From an uncultured Roseburia sp. (GTDB taxonomy: Bacteria > Bacillota > Clostridia > Lachnospirales > Lachnospiraceae): a DNA stretch of 11,959 nt. The notes beneath the pieces are model-generated. The model saw only the letters and a program-made list of their open reading frames with translations. It was not told the DNA's origin and ran no database searches. Positions 4,638 to 10,923 of this stretch are shown here, one piece after another. Numbering within the stretch: the first letter of the stretch is position 1; every line of letters begins with the position of its first letter. Position numbers and translations under genes: made by a program. The DNA is taken from positions 1-11,959 of the forward strand of contig URJS01000076.1 in assembly GCA_900548205.1 (NCBI GenBank), read 5' to 3'.

Positions 4638-4817
4638 ATGAAGTATATTGCAGAACATTTTGGTCCGGCGATGATCGCGTTTGCCATTTTTATTGCACTT
4701 GGAGCGCTCATTGTTGCAATGCTGTCAGGTGACAGCTATGTGGCAGAGCAGTTTCGGAGCGCGTTTCAGAACTTCTTCAACGGAATGAACAGCATTCCGG
4801 GTATGCCAGGAGCGTAA
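4638..4817 (+). CDS. 59-aa pilin-like protein, probable major subunit
   Basis: ATG at 4638 follows a very strong ribosome site (AAAGGAGGG, 4621-4629) and gives 59 residues: leader MKYIAEHFG, a hydrophobic segment (residues 10-29, PAMIAFAIFIALGALIVAML), then SGDSYVAEQFRSAFQNFFNG and a Gly/Met/Pro tail. Size and plan match Flp-type pilins of Tad systems, which are 50-80 aa with one N-terminal helix. The canonical Glu at position +5 after the cleavage site is absent if cleavage is after Gly9. It lies directly upstream of the TadA-like ATPase with a large hairpin between them, the usual place for the abundant shaft subunit. Its leader is shared with four later proteins of the operon. Confidence 0.7.
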   Translation: MKYIAEHFGPAMIAFAIFIALGALIVAMLSGDSYVAEQFRSAFQNFFNGMNSIPGMPGA

Positions 4818-4863
4818 AACAGTGCATGAGAAACCGGATGATTTACCCATTGGGTAGGTGAAA

Positions 4864-4900
4864 AGACGCCGGAGCATATCAAAATTGTGTTCCGGCGTCT
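4864..4900 (+). promoter_or_regulatory. strong intercistronic hairpin after the pilin gene
   Basis: AGACGCCGGA (4864-4873) pairs perfectly with TCCGGCGTCT (4891-4900), and inner pairs including two G-U pairs extend the stem to about 15 bp around a 7-nt loop. No T run follows, so it is more likely an mRNA-stabilising or partial-termination structure than a full terminator. It would raise pilin mRNA over the downstream assembly genes, as in other pilus operons. Confidence 0.55.
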
Positions 4901-4937
4901 GATTTCCAAACGAAGATGAGAGGAGGAGAGGAAAAGT

Positions 4938-6002
4938 TTGGGGAATGCGATTGAGTTTGAGCCAACAGAAGAACAGTTTGGCATATTCTGGAAGTATTTG
5001 GAAGATAAGAACGTAACAGGGATTAACTATAACGGTAAGCAGCTTTGGATTACAGACTTAAAAAGAGGACGTTATCAGGCAAAGGAGGAGTTTGCAGGTA
5101 ACTTTTTAGCACAGTTTATGAATACGATTGCAAATTGTGTGAATAAGCAGTTTAATAATGCGTATCCGGTGTTAGAGGCTGATACAAAGGAGCTTCGGAT
5201 CAGCATATTACATGATCGGGTGGCAAAGTCAGGAATTAGCATTTCGATTCGTAAGTCGCCGCCAATGATCCGAAACACGATTGATCAGTTGATAAAGAGC
5301 AGGTATTGTGATGAAGCAATGTTGCACTTTTTAATGAACTGTGTCAGAGCAAAATTAAATTTTGTGTTTGCCGGAAAGCCGGAGGTGGGAAAGACAGAAT
5401 GTATGAAGTTTTTTATGCAGTTTATTCCAAAAGAGGAGCGTGTGATTACGGTTGAGGACAGCTTGGAACTGCATTATGGTGACATCAATCCTGCACATGA
5501 TTATGTGGAGCTGCAGGTATCTGAAAACTTTGATTACAGAAAAGCGATCAAGGCAAGCTTAAGGCAGGATGCGGACTGGCTGGTGCTCTCAGAGGCGCGA
5601 TCTTCCGAAGTGGAAGCATTGTTAGAGGCATGGAGCACAGGCATTTCTGGATTTACAACGATTCATTTGGATGACTTAAGGAAGCTCCCGGATCGTATTG
5701 GAAATATGATGGATAATAAGGAGGCTGCCGAACGCATCGAAGATCGCGTTTACAGTGATGTGGATGTTGGTGTTTTGATTCGGATGAAGAAAGACGGTAA
5801 GCACGGAATAGAGCGATACATTGACCAGATTGGTCTTTATTGCAGGGAGGACGGGGAGAACCGTCTTTATTTTTTGCTTGATAATAAAGAAAAAAAGAGT
5901 GAAAAGCTTCCGGCAGAAGTCATGAAAAAATTTAAACGGGCAGGAATTGCCGATCCGTTTTATTGTGAAAAGATGGAGGAATATAGGCGGTGTGGAAAGT
6001 AA
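4938..6002 (+). CDS. CpaF/TadA-type pilus assembly ATPase
   Basis: A 354-aa T2SS/T4P/T4SS-family ATPase that would power subunit assembly at the inner face of the membrane. Motifs in order: Walker A GKPEVGKT at 146-153, Asp box ERVITVEDSLEL at 167-178, Walker B region ADWLVLSEAR at 212-221 (the usual GE is SE), and His box FTTIHLDD at 239-246, so catalysis should be intact. The N-domain (VTGINYNGKQLWITDLKRGR) is shorter than in proteobacterial CpaF proteins of 450 or more residues, which fits a Gram-positive version. The start is TTG at 4938 after AGGAGGAGAG. Its end overlaps the next gene by 13 bp. Clostridial conjugative elements carry similar ATPases, so a secretion role cannot be excluded, but the TadB/C-like partner favours a pilus. 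Confidence 0.85.
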   Translation: MGNAIEFEPTEEQFGIFWKYLEDKNVTGINYNGKQLWITDLKRGRYQAKEEFAGNFLAQFMNTIANCVNKQFNNAYPVLEADTKELRISILHDRVAKSGISISIRKSPPMIRNTIDQLIKSRYCDEAMLHFLMNCVRAKLNFVFAGKPEVGKTECMKFFMQFIPKEERVITVEDSLELHYGDINPAHDYVELQVSENFDYRKAIKASLRQDADWLVLSEARSSEVEALLEAWSTGISGFTTIHLDDLRKLPDRIGNMMDNKEAAERIEDRVYSDVDVGVLIRMKKDGKHGIERYIDQIGLYCREDGENRLYFLLDNKEKKSEKLPAEVMKKFKRAGIADPFYCEKMEEYRRCGK

Positions 6003-7612
6003 AGAAAGAGGGAATAAAAAAAGAGGAAGTAAAAAAGCGGGAAATAAAACAGTCCGGGAGGGAAGTAGAAAAGCAGAAGTCTAAAAAGAGCAAGCAAGAG
6101 AAAGCAGAAAATTTTGGAAGCATCTGGAATCCGCTGAATCTGCAAAAGGAGGTACGGGCGTTCGGTTATAACTTCCATTGGAAAACTTATGCGATCATGA
6201 CGTTTTGTATTTTGCTTTTGGCGATTGCAATCGGATTGTTTTTTCATCTGCGTGTTGTCTATGTCGGCATTATCTTTTTTGCAGTGTTTATATTTTTGCC
6301 ATTGATGATCACAGATACCTACAAGCGGATGTATGAGCAGAAACGTTTTGCGGATGTTACGGATTACATGGAACAGGTGCTTTATTCTTTTCGTAAGGAG
6401 CATAAGGTGCTCGCAGCCTTAAAGGATTGTAAAAATGCAATACCGGACGGTATGATGAAGCGGTCGATTGATGAGGCGATCGACTACATGGAGGCGGGAG
6501 AGATTCACACAGAAAAAGGCGCGATCATGGAGGCGCTTAGTTCGATTGAGAAATATTATGATTGTGACAGGCTGCATATGGTGCATGAGTTCCTTGCTGG
6601 AGCAGAGGAGCGCGGCGGTGAGATTGAGCAGTCCATTGAGCTTTTGGTGGAGGATATTGAGGTTTGGAAGCGGCAAACATATGAGCTGCAGAGAAACAAA
6701 AAAACGCATCAGACAGAATGTATTCTTTCGATCGTTGTAGCAGCGCTTGTCTGTGGTGCGGATATGTACATTATGGAAAAGGTTAAGAGCATGGCGTATG
6801 CCGGAGGAGATATTACGATATTTCAACAGTTTCCGGTGCAGATTTCTTCATTGGTGTTTGTGTTAATTTGTCTGTTTGCGTTTTATAAAAGCAGTAAAAG
6901 GATGACTGCAGACTGGTTAAATAAGCAAAAGGATGAAGCGGCTGCATTAAAAGCTTATGAATATGTGATGAACTTTGACGAGCGAAAAGCGTTAAGGGGA
7001 AGTCTTTGCATGGCGGGCATCTTTTTTGCAGGTGCAGCGATCTGTTATTTGTGGTTTTCAAAAATTGTAAGTCTCCTATTACTGCTGATCGGAATTTTTA
7101 TGGCATTCCAGCACAGATTCAGCTATCAGATGAATTTAAGGGATGTTAAGCAGTCGCTTTATAGGGCGTTCCCGGAATGGATGTTTGATATGGCATTGCT
7201 TTTACAAAATAACAACGTGCAGGTAGCAATTACAAAATCTTTGCCGAAAGCACAGTTGATCTTAAAGGGTGAATTAGAGGAATTGCTTGTCCGTATCAAA
7301 GAAAACCCGTCGGATGCAAGGTCTTATACATTGTTTTGTGAAAAGTTCGATGTGCCGGAGATCGCAACCTGTATGAAGATGCTTTATTCGGTATCGGAAT
7401 CCGGTGCCGGAGATGCCAAAAAACAGATTGAAAATTTGATTCGTCATGTACATAAGTTACAGGAAAAGGAGGCGGCGCTTGAAAACGAAAACATCACGTT
7501 TAAAATGCGTGCGATTAGCTTTTATCCGGTCGGTGGAACATCGGTAAAAATGTTTGTGGATATGACGATTGGGACGCTTTTGATTTTAAGTCTGTTTCAA
7601 GGGGCGTTTTAA
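5990..7612 (+). CDS. TadB-TadC fusion, pilus platform membrane protein
   Basis: A 540-aa protein that appears to hold both Tad platform proteins in one chain. Residues 1-45 are Lys/Glu-rich and cytoplasmic. Hydrophobic pair 66-85 and 88-107 is followed by a T2SSF-type domain (about 118-235; FADVTDYMEQVLYSF, FLAGAEERGGEIEQSIELLV) and a pair at 243-261 and 284-299: this is TadB-like. A second half repeats the plan: hydrophobic pair 338-354 and 357-373, a T2SSF-like domain (about 385-505; PEWMFDMALLLQNNNVQVAI, MLYSVSESGAGDAKKQIENL) and a last segment at 521-536: TadC-like. TadB and TadC are usually separate genes of about 300 aa each. The GTG at 5990 overlaps the ATPase gene by 13 bp (GGAGG at 5976-5980), so the pair is coupled. 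Confidence 0.75.
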   Translation: MWKVKKEGIKKEEVKKREIKQSGREVEKQKSKKSKQEKAENFGSIWNPLNLQKEVRAFGYNFHWKTYAIMTFCILLLAIAIGLFFHLRVVYVGIIFFAVFIFLPLMITDTYKRMYEQKRFADVTDYMEQVLYSFRKEHKVLAALKDCKNAIPDGMMKRSIDEAIDYMEAGEIHTEKGAIMEALSSIEKYYDCDRLHMVHEFLAGAEERGGEIEQSIELLVEDIEVWKRQTYELQRNKKTHQTECILSIVVAALVCGADMYIMEKVKSMAYAGGDITIFQQFPVQISSLVFVLICLFAFYKSSKRMTADWLNKQKDEAAALKAYEYVMNFDERKALRGSLCMAGIFFAGAAICYLWFSKIVSLLLLLIGIFMAFQHRFSYQMNLRDVKQSLYRAFPEWMFDMALLLQNNNVQVAITKSLPKAQLILKGELEELLVRIKENPSDARSYTLFCEKFDVPEIATCMKMLYSVSESGAGDAKKQIENLIRHVHKLQEKEAALENENITFKMRAISFYPVGGTSVKMFVDMTIGTLLILSLFQGAF

Positions 7613-7627
7613 AGGAGGGAGTGGATA

Positions 7628-7963
7628 ATGAAAATTATCATGGAAGTTTATGGCATCCTCTTGATGCTGCTTTTAACCTCTGCGGCTGGTATATCGGTAA
7701 CTGCCGCGCAGGAACGTGTGGCACAGGCAAAGCAGTATCAGGCGGAAGTTATAGCGCAGATTGAAAACAGCAACTTTAATGAGCATGTGATAGACGCATG
7801 TGTTAAAGGTGCAAAGGAGTCCGGTTATGAGCTGACGGTTTTACCTGAGACTTATGATGCGGAACATGATATAAAGACGGCGCAGGTGGTGTTAAGCTAT
7901 ACTTATAAGATACCGCTTTTGGGCATTGAGGAGACGCGTAGCACACGGGGAATCGCGAGATAG
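7628..7963 (+). CDS. TadE-like pseudopilin
   Basis: A 111-aa protein: leader MKIIMEVYG, hydrophobic segment (about 10-27, ILLMLLLTSAAGISVTAA), a heptad-like helix (QERVAQAKQYQAEVIAQIEN) and a small C-domain with strands (AQVVLSYTYKIPLLG) ending EETRSTRGIAR. Length, single N-terminal anchor and late strand resemble TadE/TadG pseudopilins, though the family match is by eye. Residues 1-9 follow the same pattern as four other proteins of the operon. A strong AAAGGAGGG site precedes it by 8 bp, 15 bp after the TadBC-like gene. Its TAG stop overlaps the ribosome site of the next gene. Its place after the platform gene fits a minor subunit or priming role. Confidence 0.65.
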   Translation: MKIIMEVYGILLMLLLTSAAGISVTAAQERVAQAKQYQAEVIAQIENSNFNEHVIDACVKGAKESGYELTVLPETYDAEHDIKTAQVVLSYTYKIPLLGIEETRSTRGIAR

Positions 7964-7971
7964 GAGGTAAA

Positions 7972-8079
7972 ATGGAATACATTGCGGAGGAATTTGGGCT
8001 GACATTATTAATGCTTTTAACCGGAACGGGGCTGCTGGGGATGATGTTGCTTATGCTTGGAGTGGTTTCGTCTTTTTAA
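7972..8079 (+). CDS. 35-aa pilin-like micro-protein
   Basis: ATG 7972, after TAGGAGG (which includes the previous stop codon), gives 35 residues: leader MEYIAEEFG, then a nearly continuous hydrophobic segment (LTLLMLLTGTGLLGMMLLML, then GVVSSF). It is little more than the leader plus one membrane helix. Its first nine residues fit the operon-wide pattern, and its next residues resemble those of the TadE-like neighbour. Spacing of 8 bp to the upstream gene and 18 bp to the next, each with a good ribosome site, supports translation. It may be a minimal shaft pilin, a regulator in the membrane, or a platform accessory. Confidence 0.65.
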   Translation: MEYIAEEFGLTLLMLLTGTGLLGMMLLMLGVVSSF

Positions 8080-8097
8080 GAAAGAAGGAGTGAGGAT

Positions 8098-8262
8098 ATG
8101 GAAGAAATTGCAAAAACATTTGGCTTGTGTTTGCTTTATATGTTGCCGTTGTTTTTGTTGACTGCTTTGATTGTGGAGGCAATGAAGGGTAGCGGCATTA
8201 TGAATGATATTGTCCGCATGCTGATGAACAGCCTAACAGGCGCTGTGGCATGGATAGGATAG
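8098..8262 (+). CDS. 54-aa pilin-like micro-protein
   Basis: ATG 8098 follows GAAGGAG with good spacing and gives 54 residues: leader MEEIAKTFG, hydrophobic segment (LCLLYMLPLFLLTALIVEAM), then a short amphipathic tail (KGSGIMNDIVRMLMNSLTGA, VAWIG). The plan matches the 59-aa protein at 4638 more closely than that at 7972: helix, turn, second amphipathic part. TAG at 8260-8262 overlaps the ribosome site of the next gene. It is probably a duplicated pilin paralogue. Confidence 0.65.
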   Translation: MEEIAKTFGLCLLYMLPLFLLTALIVEAMKGSGIMNDIVRMLMNSLTGAVAWIG

Positions 8263-8272
8263 GGAGGGTGGC

Positions 8273-8749
8273 ATGGAACAGATCGCAAAAATGTTTGGCG
8301 GTGCGATATTAGTTGGCATCTGTTTTGTAGCAATGCTTGGTCTTATAAATGGAACAGGGGAAGATGCTGGATTGCTAGAGACGGGAGGCGCACTAATAAA
8401 AAGTGAGTGGAAAGCGGACAGCAATGCTGGCTTTGAGGCTTATCAGACGAGCAGTAAGTATGACTTTGGCGAGATATTGTATGCGAAGGGGGGAGCGATC
8501 TCAAGCGGTACATATGCGCTTTTGGAGCTTTTTACCGTCACAGAAGCAAACGGAGAAGTGGCAGAGCTTTCCGTATTAAGTATGACAGATCCAAGCGGAG
8601 TGGTAAAAGAGGAGGTTGCGGGAGCAACAGAGCTTACCTTTACATCCGTGGGCATTTATCAGTTAAAGCTGCAGTTAAAAGATAGTGGGAATCGTACAAC
8701 GGTAAAACGTGTGCGGATTCCGGTTAGTGGAAACGGAGGGAGTACATGA
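8273..8749 (+). CDS. pilin-like protein with Ig-like C-terminal domain
   Basis: A 158-aa protein with leader MEQIAKMFG, hydrophobic segment (residues 10-25, GAILVGICFVAMLGLI), a Gly/Asp/Ala-rich linker (26-60) and a beta-rich domain (65-152) ending in SVGIYQLKLQLKDSGNRTTV and KRVRIPV, which has the G-x-Y-x-[LV] and D-x-x-G-N pattern of DUF5011/bacterial Ig-like domains. It therefore looks like a pilin stem carrying an exposed Ig-type head. The ribosome site GGAGGGTGG lies 10 bp after the previous stop. Its TGA overlaps the next ATG by 4 bp. A minor or tip pilin is the simplest reading. Confidence 0.65.
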   Translation: MEQIAKMFGGAILVGICFVAMLGLINGTGEDAGLLETGGALIKSEWKADSNAGFEAYQTSSKYDFGEILYAKGGAISSGTYALLELFTVTEANGEVAELSVLSMTDPSGVVKEEVAGATELTFTSVGIYQLKLQLKDSGNRTTVKRVRIPVSGNGGST

Positions 8750-9339
8750 AAAACATTGCAAATATAATCGTTGCTTTTTTGATCGGTACAGTCTGTCTCC
8801 TTTGCATGGTTTTAATTGCAGCAAGGAGCGGAAGAAAAATGGAACTGGAGCAGATGCTGCCAACGGCTGTGGAGGAGGCGGTAAGTACAGCTTTTTTAAA
8901 GAAACAGTATACGATTACAGATACAAAGGAGTTTGTGGCAGATGTCAGAGAAAGCATTGCACAGGCAGTTGACAGTGATGGAGCGATCACGGTGGATGTA
9001 TTAAAAATAGATCGTGAAAAAGGTCTTTGCTCCATTCGTGTGACAGCAGATTATGTGCATCCAAACGGAAAAGCGGCAAACGTTTCCTGTGAGAGAACCG
9101 TGATATTTGACAAAGGAGAGGCACAGGGCGAAAAACTTTGCAGTATTTCCTTTTATGAAGGTGTGGACGGGGCGCGTTATAAGACCGTGTTTGTAGAGGA
9201 GGGAGCAATCCTTTCAGAACCTGTGCCGCCATATGCAGAAGGCAAAGCCTTTTTAGGGTGGACGGATGCAGCCGGGAATGCGGCAGATTTTTCCATGCAG
9301 GTAACGCAAGATATGGCATACTATGCAAAATGGAATTGA
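8746..9339 (+). CDS. membrane-anchored protein ending in a Flg_new/InlB-type repeat
   Basis: A 197-aa protein with N-terminal MKNIAN, a hydrophobic segment (7-26, IIVAFLIGTVCLLCMVLIAA), an acidic helical stem (33-75) and a mid domain (80-124) that has strands and three cysteines (95, 115, 132). The end, residues 133-197, reads CSISFYEGVDGARYKTVFVE, FLGWTDAAGN and MAYYAKWN, the pattern of the Listeria-Bacteroides repeat (Flg_new, PF09479), a small surface fold found in internalins and many gut Firmicutes. Its start partly keeps the leader of the pilin family (MKxIA) but lacks the FG, so it may be a diverged member. ATGA coupling to the gene before it suggests the two are made together and possibly interact. 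Confidence 0.7.
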   Translation: MKNIANIIVAFLIGTVCLLCMVLIAARSGRKMELEQMLPTAVEEAVSTAFLKKQYTITDTKEFVADVRESIAQAVDSDGAITVDVLKIDREKGLCSIRVTADYVHPNGKAANVSCERTVIFDKGEAQGEKLCSISFYEGVDGARYKTVFVEEGAILSEPVPPYAEGKAFLGWTDAAGNAADFSMQVTQDMAYYAKWN

Positions 9340-9364
9340 AAAAAGTAAGAGCCGCGTTTATACT
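9336..9364 (+). promoter_or_regulatory. candidate internal promoter before the lipoprotein gene
   Basis: TTGAAA (9336-9341) and TATACT (9359-9364) are 17 bp apart, matching the consensus at five and five positions. The -35 overlaps the stop codon of the preceding gene. The 71-bp spacer is the longest in the distal operon, so separate expression of the lipoprotein and adhesin genes is plausible. Confidence 0.45.
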
Positions 9365-9410
9365 AATAAGCATACAGATGTAGAAAAATAGGAAAAAGAG
9401 AGGATTAGTC

Positions 9411-10901
9411 ATGAAAAAGAGAAGTATTTTACTTACAGCAGCATTTGTGGGAGCATTAAGCCTGGGTGCATGCGGGAAAACGGAGCTGAAACCATTAGCG
9501 GAGCAGGTTGAGGTAGAGCTTGGCGGCTCATTGGATGAAAATGTAACAGCTTATGTGGCGTTAGATGAGAAAGCTGCAAAAGAAGCAACGCTTGATCTGT
9601 CTGCGGTTGATACGAATAAAACAGGCACTTATACAGCCTCGGTTACTTATAAAGAGCAGACGGCAGCGTTTGAGGTTGTGGTAAAGGACACCACGGCACC
9701 GGAGGTTGCGCTGGTGGATAAAGTGACAGTCGCTGCAGGAGAGCCACTGCATGCAAAGGATGTGATCGCAGAGGTGACGGAGTTGTCGGGGGAAGTGACA
9801 GCAGTGTTTGAAAATGCAGAGCCGGAAATGACGGAGCAGTCGGAAGGGACAGAAGCCCTGCAGACAACGGAGCAGCCAGAGAACACGGAAGCGCTTGTAC
9901 CGGAAACTGAATTGATGACAGAGACGCCGGAAACAGAGGAATCGCCAGGAACCTTTGTGGTAGGAGCTGTAACCTGTACCGACGATACGACAGTGTTTGG
10001 ATTGGTTGGAACCTATGATGTGCTCTTAACGGTGTCTGATGCATCAGGAAATGAGACAGAGGTCAAGGTATCAGTAATTGTTGGAGAAGCGCCGGAGTTT
10101 TCAGGAATTGAAGATTTGACGGTTACAGTAGGAACAGAGAGTGTGGACTATTTAGACGGTGTGACGGCAACGGATTACAAGGGAGCTGACATCACCGATC
10201 AGATTATTTGTGATGCAGCCGCAGTAAAGCTTGATACAGCAGGAACCTATGAGATTCTTTATACGGTAGCAGATGAGGAAGGCTTTGGCGCAGAGGGCAA
10301 GGCGTCCGTTACAGTAACTGAGAAGAAGGCAGAAAAAGCTGGTGGAAAAAAGACGCCGGAGAAGAATCAGGCAAATACTGGAAATATAAGTAATCCGGGA
10401 GGCGCAGCTAATCCAGGGAATGGCGGAAATATGGGGAGTACTGTAAATACAGGCAATACCGGAACGCAAAACCAGTCAGGCGGCAATGCAGGAGCACCCA
10501 GTGGTGGTGGAAATAGCGGTAGTGCAGGAGCACCAAGCCAGCCGGGCAGTAATGCCGGAGCTTCTGGAAACGGAGGCAATGCAGGAACGCCAAGCCAGCC
10601 AAACGGAAATACTGGAAATACGGATCAAAATACCGGAAACACAGGCAATGCCGGAGGAACAGATCAAAATGCCGGAAATGGCGGTAATACAGGGAATACT
10701 GGAAACAACGGCAGCACAGACAATAGCGGAAGTGCAGATGTTGGAAATAATGGTGGAGCAACACCGCCGGCAGGTTCTGTGACTGATCCGAATACCGGAA
10801 TGAGTGTTCCAGGTGATATTGAGATTGAAGATTGGGGTAATATGCAGGGTGGTGCAGATGACGGCACAGGATTAGGCGGGGGTTCGTCAGTATGGCATTA
10901 G
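9411..10901 (+). CDS. surface lipoprotein with Ig-like domains and Gly/Asn-rich tail
   Basis: A 496-aa protein. Residues 1-21 (MKKRSILLTAAFVGALSLGAC) are a lipoprotein signal with lipobox LGAC, Cys21 being the lipidated residue. Three DUF5011/Ig-like domains follow: about 26-93, 94-224 and 226-303, each ending in a GTY-x-V or similar strand pair (TGTYTASVTY, VGTYDVLLTVSDASGNETEV, AGTYEILYTVADEEGFGAEG). The second is interrupted by a Thr/Glu/Pro-rich stretch (136-180). Residues 304-320 are basic, and 321-450 are a low-complexity Gly/Asn/Thr tract, then a short end (EIEDWGNMQGG). It would sit on the outer face of the membrane with the Ig rods and flexible tract reaching into the wall. Ribosome site GAGAGGA. 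Operon context suggests a pilus base, anchor or adhesion partner. Confidence 0.75.
   Translation: MKKRSILLTAAFVGALSLGACGKTELKPLAEQVEVELGGSLDENVTAYVALDEKAAKEATLDLSAVDTNKTGTYTASVTYKEQTAAFEVVVKDTTAPEVALVDKVTVAAGEPLHAKDVIAEVTELSGEVTAVFENAEPEMTEQSEGTEALQTTEQPENTEALVPETELMTETPETEESPGTFVVGAVTCTDDTTVFGLVGTYDVLLTVSDASGNETEVKVSVIVGEAPEFSGIEDLTVTVGTESVDYLDGVTATDYKGADITDQIICDAAAVKLDTAGTYEILYTVADEEGFGAEGKASVTVTEKKAEKAGGKKTPEKNQANTGNISNPGGAANPGNGGNMGSTVNTGNTGTQNQSGGNAGAPSGGGNSGSAGAPSQPGSNAGASGNGGNAGTPSQPNGNTGNTDQNTGNTGNAGGTDQNAGNGGNTGNTGNNGSTDNSGSADVGNNGGATPPAGSVTDPNTGMSVPGDIEIEDWGNMQGGADDGTGLGGGSSVWH
10371..10760 (+). repeat. imperfect tandem GGAAATAC/GGCAAT-type coding repeat
   Basis: The DNA for residues 321-450 of the lipoprotein is built of short imperfect units of 6-12 bp such as GGAAATACTGGAAATAC and GGCAATGCAGGAGCACC, encoding GNTG, GNAG and GAPS motifs. 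Units are in multiples of three, so gain or loss of copies would change tail length without a frameshift. Longer blocks (AGAPSGGG, AGAPSQPG, AGTPSQPN) recur three times. Confidence 0.6.
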
Positions 10902-10923
10902 AATGGAGGGAATAATCTGATAG

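Noticed and set aside
4938..6002. Reading the ATPase as a VirB11 of a type IV secretion system
   Set aside because: No VirB4, VirD4, VirB6-like or relaxase gene is present, while a TadB/TadC-like platform gene follows directly with an overlap; a pilus or T2SS-type role fits better, though transfer is not excluded.
10371..10760. CRISPR array or non-coding tandem repeat
   Set aside because: Units are short, imperfect, without spacers, and translate in frame to a Gly/Asn-rich protein tract.
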